Assembly (NCBI GenBank): GCA_963823675.1
Contig: CAWGMT010000021.1
Location: 248,001 to 312,000, forward strand
Length of the DNA stretch: 64,000 bases
DNA from: CAWGMT01 sp963823675
Lineage (GTDB): Bacteria; Planctomycetota; Planctomycetia; Isosphaerales; Isosphaeraceae
Direction: 5' to 3'
Both the position numbers and the translations under genes were made by a program. This document shows positions 20,128-29,525 of the stretch, piece by piece; within the stretch, counting starts at the first letter, position 1, and each line of letters begins with the position of its first letter. The notes under the pieces were generated by a model that had not been told where the DNA came from, searched no databases, and saw only the letters and a list, made by a program, of their open reading frames with translations.

Positions 20128-20973
20128 TCAAAGCACCGGCAGCGCACTGGGGCGGGGGCCCAGCGGGAAGGCCTGGTCGATCCAATCGATCTCGGCTTCG
20201 GTCAGCCGGAGGTCTCCGGCCTCTACGTTCTGCTCGACGTGGTCCGGCCTGGCAGCTTTGGGTATTGTGAAGGTGGAGTGCCGCCGCACGAGAAACCGCA
20301 GCGCGACCTGGCGCGGGGTCGCCTGGTGCGAGGCGGCGATCTCCTCCAGCACGTGGCCGCCGCTGGTGGACGGGGCGGGAAAGTCGCCGTGACCGTATGG
20401 GCTATAAGCGACCACGGCGACCCCGTGGCGATCACACCAGGGGATCACTGCGTGCTCAATTGCGCGTGCCTTCAGATGGTAAAGGACCTGGTTGCACGCG
20501 AGACGACCCTCGCCCGCGATCGCCCAGGCGTCCTCGAGGTCGGCCTCGTCGAAGTTACTCACTCCCCACGAGAGGATTTTCCCTGCACTTCGAAGCTGCT
20601 CGAAAGCGTCGATCGTCTCTTCCAGCGGGTGCTCTCCGCGCCAGTGCAAGAGGTAGCAGTCGAGCCGGTCAGTGCCAAGGCGAGCCAGCGACCGATCGCA
20701 GGCCGCGATTGTACCGCTCCGCGAGGCGTTCTGTGGGAGAACCTTGGAGACCAGAAAGACCTCGTTGCGCTGCCCTGCGATCGCCTCGGCGATCAATTCC
20801 TCGGCGGCGCCCGACCCGTACATCTCGGCGGTGTCGATATGGGTCATGCCCAGGTCGATCCCCCAGCGCAGCGCGCGGATCGCCGTCTCACGGCTGTTGA
20901 CCTCGCTGTTCCAGGTTCCCTGGCCGATGACCGCAACCTGGCGATCGGTCGGCCCAAATGAGCGCAGTTCCAT
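20128..20973 (-). CDS. Aldo/keto reductase
   Basis: A 281-residue NAD(P)H-dependent oxidoreductase of the aldo/keto reductase superfamily. The catalytic tetrad is visible: Asp in THIDTAEMYG, Tyr in the same motif, Lys in VFLVSKVLP and His in CYLLHWRGE. The family signature SWGVSNFDEADLEDA and the C-terminal cofactor segment FTIPKAARPDHVEQN are intact, so it should be active. No signal peptide is present. It lies just upstream of the MFS gene on the same strand. The physiological substrate is unknown. Confidence 0.9.
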   Translation of the reverse strand: MELRSFGPTDRQVAVIGQGTWNSEVNSRETAIRALRWGIDLGMTHIDTAEMYGSGAAEELIAEAIAGQRNEVFLVSKVLPQNASRSGTIAACDRSLARLGTDRLDCYLLHWRGEHPLEETIDAFEQLRSAGKILSWGVSNFDEADLEDAWAIAGEGRLACNQVLYHLKARAIEHAVIPWCDRHGVAVVAYSPYGHGDFPAPSTSGGHVLEEIAASHQATPRQVALRFLVRRHSTFTIPKAARPDHVEQNVEAGDLRLTEAEIDWIDQAFPLGPRPSALPVL

Positions 20974-21083
20974 GCGTTCCCCCCGCGGAAGATTCGCTGT
21001 TGAATACTTCCAAGTTAGGGGAAGACCGATTCGTTTTCCAGCGTCAGCCGGGATTTCGTTCCAATAGCACCGGGATCAATGCG

Positions 21084-21214
21084 AAAAGGTGTCAGGAACC
21101 GATTCGCGGCTTTTGGTCGAATAGGTTCCTGACACCTTTGGCTTTTGTGACACCGTTGGCTTTTGGCAGGCCCAAAGGTGTCGGTTTTTGGCCGTATAGG
21201 TTCCTGACACCTTT
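21084..21214. repeat. Cluster of inverted GGTGTCAGGAACC repeats
   Basis: Within the 380-base gap 20974-21354 lie AAAAGGTGTCAGGAACC (21084-21100) and its inverted partner GGTTCCTGACACCTTT (21124-21139). A partial core follows at about 21148-21155, then CCCAAAGGTGTCGG (21171-21184) and a second GGTTCCTGACACCTTT (21199-21214). The right-hand copies are preceded by similar TTTTGG-NCG-ATA sequences, so they are also direct repeats. This pattern resembles REP-type elements mobilised by Y1/RAYT transposases, but no such transposase gene is in the window. Confidence 0.75.
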
Positions 21215-21354
21215 GCCCCGGACATATTTGCCTTTTCGATCGGTGCGGGGCGGCGGGGGCTAGCTATGCGCGCGGATATTGACAATGATGTGACAATCGA
21301 ATCGCGAACTATCCAACGGCGTCATCGCCAGAACGAGTCCCTTGAGGGTCGCGA

Positions 21355-22664
21355 TTGTTGTCGGGGATCGAGTCGGAAATTGCCGTGACTCTGTGCCTCG
21401 GGACCGGGTCGTCGCCGGCTCCGGATCGCTTACGCGCGCGGTACGGGGCCATCCGGCGGACGACCGAGCAGCTTGCGCGGCCGCTATCCCCCGAGGACTG
21501 CCAGGTCCAGTCGATGCCCGACGCCAGCCCGACCAAGTGGCACCTGGCGCACACCTCCTGGTTCTTCGAGATGTTTGTCCTGGCGGCTCACGTTCCAGGA
21601 TTCAAAGCGTTTGATCCGTCGTTCAACTTTCTCTTCAATTCCTATTACAACGCCGTCGGCGCCCGCCTGGCTCGGAATTGCCGGGGACTCATCACTCGTC
21701 CGACCCTGGATGAGGTCTACGCGTATCGCTTGGCCGTCGATCGGGCGATGGAGACCTATCTCGACTCGGCTGGCGATGCGCTCGAAGCGAAAATCGCGGC
21801 CGTGATCGAGCTCGGGCTCAACCACGAAGAGCAGCACCAAGAACTGATCCTTACCGACATCAAGCACGCGCTGGCCCAAAACCCGCTGCGCCCCGCCTAC
21901 CGTAACGGGCTTGGAGCGCCATCAAGGGCTCCGGCGCGGCGCACGGGTGGTTTTCCCAACCTGGCGGGTTGAGCTGGGTTGGTCACGACGGCCCTGGGTT
22001 TGCGTTCGATAACGAAAGCCCGCGACACCGCGCGTACCTGGAACCCTACGAGCTCGGGTCGCGGCTTGTTACCAGCGGTGAATTCCTTGCCTTCATGGAC
22101 GACGGCGGTTACGCGCGGCCGGAGCTCTGGCTCTCCGACGGCTGGAACGTCGTGCACGATCGAGCGTGGAAGGCACCGCTCTACTGGGAAAAACACGACG
22201 GCGCGTGGTGGGTCGTGACTCTGGGAGGGTTCCGGCCGCTCTTCGAGTCCGAACCGGTCTGCCACGTCAGCTTTTACGAGGCCGACGCGTTTGCCCGTTG
22301 GGCGGGCGCTCGCCTGCCGACCGAAGCCGAGTGGGAATCCGCCGCATGCCGGCACGAGCGACAAGGCAACTTCCTCGAAACGGGCCATTTTCATCCCCGC
22401 ACTGCCGAGTCCGGTACGGAGTTTGCACAGTGTTTCGGCGATGTCTGGGAGTGGACCCAGAGTCCGTACACACCTTATCCCGGTTTGCGGCCGGCGGCGG
22501 GCGCGCTTGGCGAATACAACGCCAAGTTCATGTGCAATCAGCTCGTACTGCGCGGCGGTTCGTGCGCGACGCCCGCCTCCCACATCCGGCCAACCTACCG
22601 GAATTTCTTCCCGCCCGATGCGCGCTGGCAGTTCGCGGGAATCAGACTGGCGAGAGACGTATGA
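21355..22664 (+). CDS. egtB: Ergothioneine biosynthesis sulfoxide synthase EgtB (one frame break near 21940)
   Basis: Non-haem iron enzyme that joins trimethyl-histidine (hercynine) to a thiol donor as a sulfoxide. The N-terminal DinB_2 domain reads in the first frame (TKWHLAHTSWFFEMFVL; iron-ligand region LGLNHEEQHQELILTDIKHA). The C-terminal FGE-sulfatase domain reads from about 21945 in another (SWVGHDGPGFAFDNESPRHR, CFGDVWEWTQSPYTPYPG, RPTYRNFFPPDARWQFAG). One indel near 21940 separates them; the joined protein has the normal length of about 435 residues. The first codon is TTG at 21355, and GTG at 21385 is an alternative. The last four bases overlap the egtD start (ATGA). Confidence 0.9.
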
Positions 22665-23635
22665 CTTCAAGAATCGCCGCGATTTCCCGCCACGACGAAG
22701 CGCTCTCGTGGCGCATGCAGTTTCTGCGGGATGTGATCGGCGGCCTCAAGCGGCCTCAGAAACAAATCCCGTGCAAGTACTTCTACGACGACAACGGCTC
22801 GCGGCTTTTCGACGAGATCTGCGAGCTGGACGAGTATTACCTGACCAGGACTGAGCTGGCGATCCTGCGTTTGCATGCGCCCGAGATGGCCGAGTTAATC
22901 GGCGAAGATTGCGTGCTCATCGAATTTGGCAGCGGCAGCGGACTCAAAACGCGGCTCTTGCTCGCACATCTCCGGTCGCCGCGGGCCTATCTGCCCATCG
23001 ACATCGCGCGCGAACACCTCGATCGGTCGGTGCGAGACCTCTCCAGCCGCTTCCCAACGCTCCGTTTAATGCCGGTGCACGCCGATTTCACGGCTCAACT
23101 GCGTCTGCCCGACACGGGCGACCCCAGGGCTCGCCCGGTTGTCTACTTTCCGGGCTCGACCGTCGGAAATTTCAGTCCCGACGCGGCCATGGGCTTGCTG
23201 CGCGAGATCGCTTACCTGGTCGGCGCGGGGGGCGGGCTATTGATCGGGTTCGACCTGGACAAGGACGAATCGATCGTCTGGCCCGCTTATAACGATCGCC
23301 GGGGAGTCAGCGCCGCATTCAATCTTAACCTGCTAACGCGGATCAACCGCGAGCTCGCCGCTGACTTCGATCTCTCTGCCTTCAGTCATCGGGCCGAGTA
23401 TCTCCGCAAATTGGAGCGAATGGAGATGCATCTCGTCAGCGAGCAGCCGCAGGTCGTCCACGTGGGCGGTCGGACTTTTACATTCGGCGCGGGCGAGACC
23501 ATTCATACCGAAGACTCGTACAAGTATTCGCTCGCCACCTTCGGCCGGCTCACGTCGCAGGCCGGCTTTTCCCTGGTGCGGCAGTGGTTAGACCCCAGAA
23601 AGTATTTCTCGGTTCAATACTTGACAGTTGACTGA
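22661..23635 (+). CDS. egtD: L-histidine N-alpha-methyltransferase EgtD
   Basis: SAM-dependent enzyme that trimethylates histidine to hercynine, the first step of ergothioneine synthesis. The 324-residue length is typical. Diagnostic blocks are IPCKYFYDDNGSRLFDEICE, the SAM-binding loop LIEFGSGSGLKTRLLL, VYFPGSTVGNFSP, LLIGFDLDKDESIVWPAYND and the C-terminal ETIHTEDSYKYS. The ATG overlaps the egtB stop (ATGA), so the pair is translationally coupled. No egtA, egtC or egtE is visible nearby, as in minimal egtBD clusters. Confidence 0.95.
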   Translation: MTSRIAAISRHDEALSWRMQFLRDVIGGLKRPQKQIPCKYFYDDNGSRLFDEICELDEYYLTRTELAILRLHAPEMAELIGEDCVLIEFGSGSGLKTRLLLAHLRSPRAYLPIDIAREHLDRSVRDLSSRFPTLRLMPVHADFTAQLRLPDTGDPRARPVVYFPGSTVGNFSPDAAMGLLREIAYLVGAGGGLLIGFDLDKDESIVWPAYNDRRGVSAAFNLNLLTRINRELAADFDLSAFSHRAEYLRKLERMEMHLVSEQPQVVHVGGRTFTFGAGETIHTEDSYKYSLATFGRLTSQAGFSLVRQWLDPRKYFSVQYLTVD

Positions 23636-23907
23636 TCAGTTTGGCCGCCCGTCGTGACAACTTCTGCTTGCTAAGTTGACCCGCAGAATTGCTTGAGTCG
23701 AAGGCTGGGCTTTCTCGGCCCAAGACCTTCGCTGGCCGCCGCGTCTGATCGGACCGATCGTACCGATCGGACCGATCCGTCGCATCTGTCGCGGCGGCCG
23801 CCCGGCGCTGTTTCTCAAGCGGGCATACTTAGTCTGGGCGAACCGGCGTTGCCCGCGTATGATGGGTCAAGACGAACGCTGGCTGAACAATGGCGACTCG
23901 GGAGGGC

Positions 23908-24639
23908 ATGCCGATGCCGCTACTCGACCATTTCCACTCGCCCCTGGCCCCGCGACGGCACTGGGAATCGTTTCACGTCAACTGGGCCGGAGCCATTGCC
24001 GACGCGCTCAACGAAACCCTGCTGCCCGAGGGCTACTTCGCCGAGGAGCACGCGCAGCTCGGTCCTCGGGTCGAGATCGACGTGGCCACCTTCGCCGATT
24101 CAGAACCACCAGTGCATCGAGGCGGCGGAACAGTCATCTTGCCGTCCCGCGTCTGGGCTCCGCCTGCTCCGGCGATGGTCGTCCCGACCGCGTTTCCCGA
24201 CACTATTGAAGTCCTGGTGTTTGAAAGCGACGGCGGGGCCCGACTGGTGGCGTCGATCGAGTTGGTCAGCCCCGGTAACAAGGACCGCGCCGCGCAACGC
24301 CAGGCATTTGCGATCAAATGCGCCAGCTATCTCTGTCGAGGAATCAGCCTGATTGTGATCGACATCGTCACCAACCGACGCGCGAATCTGCACAATGAGA
24401 TCGTGCAGCTTCTTGGCCATGGGCAAGCCTTCGCAATGGCCGCGGAGGCGGTTCTGTACGGAGTCGCGTATCGGCCGATTGTCCGCGACGGACAGGAACA
24501 GATCGAGATCTGGCCTTCGGCCCTGGAGGTCGGTAAGCCCTTGCCGGTGCTCCCGCTAGCGCTCAATGCCGACTTGGCTCTCCCGATCGACCTGGAGGCG
24601 ACTTACACCGCAGCCTGCCAGCGCCGTCGTTTGGCCTGA
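23908..24639 (+). CDS. DUF4058 family protein
   Basis: A 243-residue protein resembling the DUF4058 family that is abundant in planctomycetes and cyanobacteria. Recognisable blocks are HWESFHVNWAGAIADALNE near the N-terminus, GYFAEEHAQLGPRVEIDVAT, IEVLVFESDGGARLVASIEL followed by VSPGNKDRAAQRQAFAIKC, and YRPIVRDGQEQIEIW near the end. The E-L-V-S-P-x-N-K segment recalls the PD-(D/E)XK-like core proposed for related DUFs, but activity is unproven. Start codons at 23890, 23908 and 23914 are possible; GGGAGGG at about 23899 favours 23908 or 23914. It has its own probable promoter in 23636-23889. Confidence 0.8.
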   Translation: MPMPLLDHFHSPLAPRRHWESFHVNWAGAIADALNETLLPEGYFAEEHAQLGPRVEIDVATFADSEPPVHRGGGTVILPSRVWAPPAPAMVVPTAFPDTIEVLVFESDGGARLVASIELVSPGNKDRAAQRQAFAIKCASYLCRGISLIVIDIVTNRRANLHNEIVQLLGHGQAFAMAAEAVLYGVAYRPIVRDGQEQIEIWPSALEVGKPLPVLPLALNADLALPIDLEATYTAACQRRRLA

Positions 24640-24644
24640 ATTCG

Positions 24645-25487
24645 TCAACACGAACGCCGGCGAATTCGCCGAAACATGGCGAGCGCCACAATTCCCCCAC
24701 ATCCGATCAGGCAGAGCACGGACGACGAGGGTTCGGGTACTGTGTTTGGGGCGAAAAACTGAAGTCCCGGCGTTCCGTTGCCGGTGATCTCGGTGAACAC
24801 GATCCGGCTGATTGACTGATCCGGAGTCAGGACATCCAGCGGCTCATTCAGGTTGGTGTTGTCGTTGGAGGTGAACGTCCCGGTGGTCGGGCCACCGCCT
24901 GTAGGGTCCCAGGTCGGCCAATCGGAATTGGGGAGTTCTCCCATCTGGCCGGTGTAGGCATTAAGCGTCCATCCTGTCAGGCTGACAGCCGTGTAGACGC
25001 CCCCGACAAGAGTAAACGCCTGCATCGAGTATTTCTCGTTATTGTCCACGTCCGCGACTAGGAAACGGTCGCTCGAGGTCAAAGGCGTCGAGAAATCGAA
25101 TTGGAGGGACGCTCCCGCCGTCTGCTGGAGCAGGAGGAAGCCGCCTGCAGTCCCGTCGCCCGTCCCGTTCGCTGCTGATCCCACGAAACTGGTGATGTAA
25201 CTGGGATTGTTATCCGAGCTGGGCGGCCCGGCAGTGAAATGATCGATGTAACTGCCGTCCATGCTGCCCGACAGTAGTTTTATGGTCACGTCATTGGTGC
25301 CCTGAAAGCTGGTGACGAATGTCTCTGCGCTGTTCAGGACGGTGGCGGCATCCCCCGACGCATTGTTCAATTGCAGGACCTCGCCGGCATCCACTCGCGC
25401 CCGGCCGTGAAGAACCAAGGCTATCGCCACGCACACCGCGATGACATCGCCTCTTCCCAACCATCCACGAATGTAATTTGCACGCAT
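24645..25487 (-). CDS. PEP-CTERM sorted exported protein
   Basis: A 280-residue exported protein. It has an N-terminal signal sequence (about 12-35, GDVIAVCVAIALVLHGRARV), a beta-rich Thr/Asn/Gly/Asp-rich body and a C-terminal sorting tail: VPEPSSSVLCLIG, a hydrophobic helix, and the basic end FRRIRRRS. VPEP plus a membrane helix and an Arg cluster is the exosortase recognition layout, so the protein is probably processed and released or anchored at the cell surface. The start at 25487 has GGAGC about 8 bases upstream. No exosortase gene is in this window. The body has no family I recognise. Confidence 0.85.
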   Translation of the reverse strand: MRANYIRGWLGRGDVIAVCVAIALVLHGRARVDAGEVLQLNNASGDAATVLNSAETFVTSFQGTNDVTIKLLSGSMDGSYIDHFTAGPPSSDNNPSYITSFVGSAANGTGDGTAGGFLLLQQTAGASLQFDFSTPLTSSDRFLVADVDNNEKYSMQAFTLVGGVYTAVSLTGWTLNAYTGQMGELPNSDWPTWDPTGGGPTTGTFTSNDNTNLNEPLDVLTPDQSISRIVFTEITGNGTPGLQFFAPNTVPEPSSSVLCLIGCGGIVALAMFRRIRRRSC

Positions 25488-25783
25488 GTTGCTTGCTCCG
25501 GTTCTGATGAGTTGCCTATCGATCTCCATCAACGCAGCCCGGCTCCGCCTCCGTTGGGGTCTCAAAACAACGAGAGAGCCCGGCGGGAAACCAAGCTGGA
25601 CTCGTGAACGCTCGGCGCAAGAACAACTGTTGCTCACTTCACATCTAGGTGAATGGCACTGACTACACAATATGACGGATCCACAGGAGCATGTCAATAG
25701 TTCGGCGGGACAATCGGCCGAGCGAGTGTTGACTTCTCGCAATATGTCTTATTTGGGGGCGTGTTTGGCGATGATTGAACAAT

Positions 25784-27268
25784 TCAATCCTGAAGGTTCC
25801 GCAGCCCCCTGGGCACGATGTACCGCTCGGCCAGGTCGAACGCTCCCTGGACTCCCAGGGCCAGCAAGGCGGCGGGGATGGCGCCTTCGAGGAGGATCAT
25901 GGATAAGTCGTCGCGTCGAATGCCGGTCAAGATGGGCTGTCCGAACCCGCCGGCGCCGATCAAGGCGCCGATCGTGGCCGTGCCGACGTTGATGACCGCG
26001 GCCGTCTTGATCCCGGCCAGGATCGCGCGTGAGGCCATTGGCAATTCGATCTGGAAAAGCCGTGCCGTGGCAGGCAGCCCCAGTGCCTCCGCCGATTCGC
26101 GGAGCGAGACGGGGATGTCGTGCAGGCCGGCGGCCGTGTTGCGGACGATCGGCAGCAGGCTGTAGAGAAAAAGCGCGACCAGCGCGGGCTTCGCTCCGAT
26201 CCCGAGCCAGGGAATCATGAACACCAGAAGCGCCAGCGATGGGATCGTCTGGATCACGCCGACCGCCGTCAGGATCACCGGCCCGATCCTTTGCGACCGC
26301 GACGCGACGACGCCGAGCGGGATCGACACGGCGATCGCCGCCAGGAGCGAGATCGATACGAGTGCAAGATGCTCGCCGAGCCGGCGCCCGAGCCGTCCGA
26401 GAAACGTCTCGGCGCTCACCTGGGCCGCGATCCCAAACTTTGCCGCCAGGAAGCCGGCCGCCACGCGGTCCTCGGGAATTCGATCGAGCTTGGCCTCGGC
26501 GTTCATCGCCGCCATCTCCAGGGCCGTGATCCGGCCTTCCAGGCGGCAAAGCGCCGCGAAGGCCGCGGGCGATCGAGACGGAAGGTCGGACCGATAGAGC
26601 CACACGCATTCGTAAACCGGAAAGAAACCGAGGTCATCGCGGAGCACGCGCAGTTTGTACTGCTTGATCTCGGCGTCGGTCGAGTAAAGGTCGGTCGCCT
26701 GGATCTCACCGCTCGAGAGCGCACGATACGCAATATCGTGGTCGAGCCCCCGCACATCGCGCTGGGGAAGGCCGTAGCGGTCACGCAGGCCGGGCCAGCC
26801 GTCGGCCCGATCCATGAACTCGTTGCTGAAGCCGAGCTTCAAACCGGGATGACGCTTGAGGTCGGAGATGCCGGCGATTCCCAATCGCGTCGCGGTCAAC
26901 TCGATCATGCCGATGGCGTACGTATTGTTGAAGCCCAGCGTCCGGCTCATGCCGACGCCCCGCTGGGCCAGAGCCGCGCGGAGCGTGCCTTCGTCGCGAA
27001 TGCCCTTGGCGGCCAGGATCTCGCCCGAGATCGTCCCCGTGTATTCGGGATAGACGTCGAGCTCATCGGCCTCCAGGGCATGGAAGAGCACCTGCGTACC
27101 GCCCAGCTCGCGACGGTGCACTGACGGGGCCCCCGCCTCGCGGATCATGCCGTGGGCGATCTCGCCCAGGATCACCGACTCGGTAAAGGTCTTCGACCCG
27201 ACCCGGACGGTCGGCCCGCCTTCACCGGCTGCCAGCGCCAGGACGACAAGGACCAAGAAGGCCGGCAT
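25784..27268 (-). CDS. OpuB/OpuC-like ABC importer: substrate-binding protein fused to permease
   Basis: A 494-residue fusion for import of quaternary-amine or betaine-type solutes. After a signal-like segment (MPAFLVLVVLALAAG), the OpuAC-type binding domain (about 20-275) opens with VRVGSKTFTESVILGEIAHG and contains LDVYPEYTGTISGE. The permease (about 285-490) has five to six helices and the ABC-coupling loop ALGLPATARLFQIELPMASR. The ATG at 27268 overlaps the ATPase stop (TGATG). Fused proteins of this family include the ergothioneine importer EgtU, but there the permease precedes the binding domain, so the order here is reversed. Choline, betaine or ergothioneine are all possible; egtBD lies 2 kb away. 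Confidence 0.9.
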   Translation of the reverse strand: MPAFLVLVVLALAAGEGGPTVRVGSKTFTESVILGEIAHGMIREAGAPSVHRRELGGTQVLFHALEADELDVYPEYTGTISGEILAAKGIRDEGTLRAALAQRGVGMSRTLGFNNTYAIGMIELTATRLGIAGISDLKRHPGLKLGFSNEFMDRADGWPGLRDRYGLPQRDVRGLDHDIAYRALSSGEIQATDLYSTDAEIKQYKLRVLRDDLGFFPVYECVWLYRSDLPSRSPAAFAALCRLEGRITALEMAAMNAEAKLDRIPEDRVAAGFLAAKFGIAAQVSAETFLGRLGRRLGEHLALVSISLLAAIAVSIPLGVVASRSQRIGPVILTAVGVIQTIPSLALLVFMIPWLGIGAKPALVALFLYSLLPIVRNTAAGLHDIPVSLRESAEALGLPATARLFQIELPMASRAILAGIKTAAVINVGTATIGALIGAGGFGQPILTGIRRDDLSMILLEGAIPAALLALGVQGAFDLAERYIVPRGLRNLQD

Positions 27269-28018
27269 CACGAATCTCCCTCCGGCCCGAAGGCCAGGAC
27301 CTGGCGCTGGGCGCGGACGAACTGGGTGACGAACGGCTCGGCCGGTTGGTCAAGCAATTCCCTGAGCGACCCGCGCTGGACAATCCGGCCCTGGCGCATG
27401 AGCAGGATCTCGTGGCCGAACCAGCCGGCCTCGGCGAGGTCGTGGGTGACCATGACGACGGTCTTCGCCAGCGATCGGAAGATTGCGCAAGTCGGCCTGG
27501 AGCTCGGCTCGGACCATCGGGTCGAGCGAGCCCAGCGGTTCATCGAGCAAGATCACCCGGGGGTCGAGCATCAAGGCCCGCATCAGGCTGACACGCTGGC
27601 GCTGGCCGCCCGAGAGCTGGGCCGGGAAGCGGTCCAGCCCATCGCTGGGGAAGCGGGTGAGGTCGGCGAGCTCCGCGAGCCGGTTATCGATCCGCGCGCG
27701 ACTCCACCGCAGGTAGCGGGCCATCAGGATGACGTTGTCGCGCGCGGTAAAGTGAGGGAAGAGCCCGCCGTCCTGGATGACATAGCCGAGCGTGCGGCGG
27801 ACCTCGAGGGCCGTCGCCTCGGTCAATTCGATCCCCGCGATGGCGACCGAGCCGGCGTCGGGCCGCACCAGCCCGATCATCAGGCGGAGGAGCGTCGACT
27901 TGCCGCATCCGCTGGGACCGATCAACACCGCGGTTTGGCCGGGTGCGATCGTCAGATCGAGCTTTTCGAGCACGATCGATCCACCATACGATTTGGAAAC
28001 GCCGTTCAGCTCGATCAT
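27268..28018 (-). CDS. ABC transporter ATP-binding protein, OpuBA-like (one frame break near 27484)
   Basis: ATPase partner of the fused permease. Motifs in order: Walker A IGPSGCGKSTLLRL, Q-loop YVIQDGGLFPHFTA, signature LSGGQRQRVSLMRAL and Walker B PRVILLDEPLGSLDP. The frame then changes near 27484, and the switch region continues as IFRSLAKTVVMVTHDLAEAG to the stop. Deleting one of two adjacent bases there (AA on the coding strand) restores the frame. The start ATG at 28018 overlaps the stop of the upstream small membrane protein (ATGA), and its stop overlaps the permease start. There is no C-terminal CBS pair, unlike longer OpuAA/OpuCA proteins. Confidence 0.88.
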
Positions 28019-28254
28019 TGGAGAAGGCCCGGTTTCCTCGATCCCGCGTTCATCGCCATGAGCCGTTTCGAGATCCGTTCCAGACAGCGGTCGAAGGTGG
28101 CAACCGTCGCCTGGGACAGCGCGACGGCCAGCGTGAGGTCGATCATCGTCCACGCGGCGGCCGCGATCAGTCCCTTTCTGAAATCACCGGGAATCGCCTG
28201 CTCCGGCGCCATGAGACCCGTCAATAAGAGAGTGCCATACGCCAAAGTGCCCAT
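28015..28254 (-). CDS. Small membrane protein at the head of the OpuB-like operon
   Basis: A 79-residue protein with two predicted membrane helices (about 3-16, and 33-50 around AAAWTMIDLTLAVALSQATV) and a basic C-terminal tail. I know no family for it. The last four bases overlap the ATPase start, which ties it to the importer operon. The start is uncertain: the ATG at 28254 opens the first helix directly, while the frame stays open to 28398 with low-complexity basic sequence. It might be an accessory subunit of the importer, but this rests on position only. Confidence 0.55.
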   Translation of the reverse strand: MGTLAYGTLLLTGLMAPEQAIPGDFRKGLIAAAAWTMIDLTLAVALSQATVATFDRCLERISKRLMAMNAGSRKPGLLQ

Positions 28255-28516
28255 CAGCACATATCGCCCCGAGGGAACGGGACCGGTGGATGAGACCGAA
28301 CAACGCCGATCCACTGCGAGTCGAGTATAGCCGCTTCTCCGACGTTTACCAGGACGCCTTGGCGTTCGACTTTCGGCCACTTTCGCCCCCCTTGGCAAGA
28401 GGGGAAAAAAGGGGCGCTACGAAGTGTTTGATCGTGCGGGGTCCACCCCCTCGGGCCCAGGGTTGTTGAAAGCTGGCCGGGGCCTCGCAATCAAGACATT
28501 TTCGGACCGGCCAAGG

Positions 28517-29525
28517 TCAAGGGGACGCGGCCGCCGGTGCCTTCCAGTAATCGGGCAGGCCGGGCTTCGTTTCGCGGAGGATTTCGATGATCGCCTCGCG
28601 ATCCACGGCGGCCAGACGAGAGTCGTCTTTGGCGGTCCCCTGGCCGCTCAGGAGTTCCCAGAGGCGTTGATAGATGTAATCCTTCACCTCGCCGGGCAGG
28701 GAATCGAAGGCACGGGAATAAATCACGTAGCTGCACGGGTGGCGGAACAGACGGGTCTTGAGGTCGAAGTCGCGCAGCGACCGGCCCTTGGAATCGCGGG
28801 GGCCGCGCGCAACGAACTCACACGCGAAAGAGGACGTGCCTTCTACGCGATCGGTCAACCTCGCCTCATCGCCGAAGAGCATGTACTGCACGACCGCGTC
28901 GCCGACCCCGCGGATGCGGGACCGGGCGCTGTCGGACGGCTCGCCGGCTGGGCGGCCCAGCGCCTTGTTGATCTCGCTTTCATAATAGAGCGCCATTCGC
29001 GTTTCCATCCCCGCGCGGGCCAAGCGGTTGAGCATGCCCGCTTGATGCTCGAGCACCATCAGGGCAACGATGTCGCTGTGCGGGGTCAAACAGCGGGAAA
29101 TCGGCAACCGATCCTTCAGGTCGAGCACGTTGACGCCATCGGTGTTGTCAAGATCCTCCGGCCGCTTCGCACTCTGGCAAATCAGGTTTCCCATGTGCTT
29201 CTGGCGGCCGCTCGTGCCGGTGACGTACCATCTCCCCCAGCGCTCGGCGAGCGGGCTCGTGTGATCGGTGCGGAATGACCCGCTGGAAAGCAGGGGAAAG
29301 CCCTGGCGATTCACGAACAGGGAACGAACGAGGTGCCCGGGGAAGCCCTGATTGGCCGAAGAGCTGTGACAGAGCAGGCACGAGTCGGTCTGCCTCACCG
29401 GCAGAGGCTTCTCCTGCTGCGTCTGCTCGAGTGTGTAAAATGCCGTTCCAATGGCCTCGTCGGCCGCCGAGATCTCCATGACCGGGCCGTGCTGGCAGAA
29501 GCCCACCATCACATCGTCGTTGTCG
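28517..29525 (-). pseudogene. CxxCH (c-type haem) domain protein, 5' end missing
   Basis: The remaining ~335 residues carry one haem-binding motif (RQTDSCLLCHSSSANQG). They also carry blocks I associate with a planctomycete cytochrome-domain family: GHLVRSLFVNRQGFPLLSSG, HTSPLAERWGRWYVTGTSG, LTPHSDIVALMVLEHQ, GRSLRDFDLKTRLFRHPCSY and ETKPGLPDYWK at the end. The first recognisable residues are NDDVMVGFC at about 29525; the family normally has a further N-terminal region and signal peptide. Upstream, the frame runs antisense through the Rrf2 remnant, so the native start has been deleted. Electron transfer in the periplasm would be the intact role. Confidence 0.75.
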
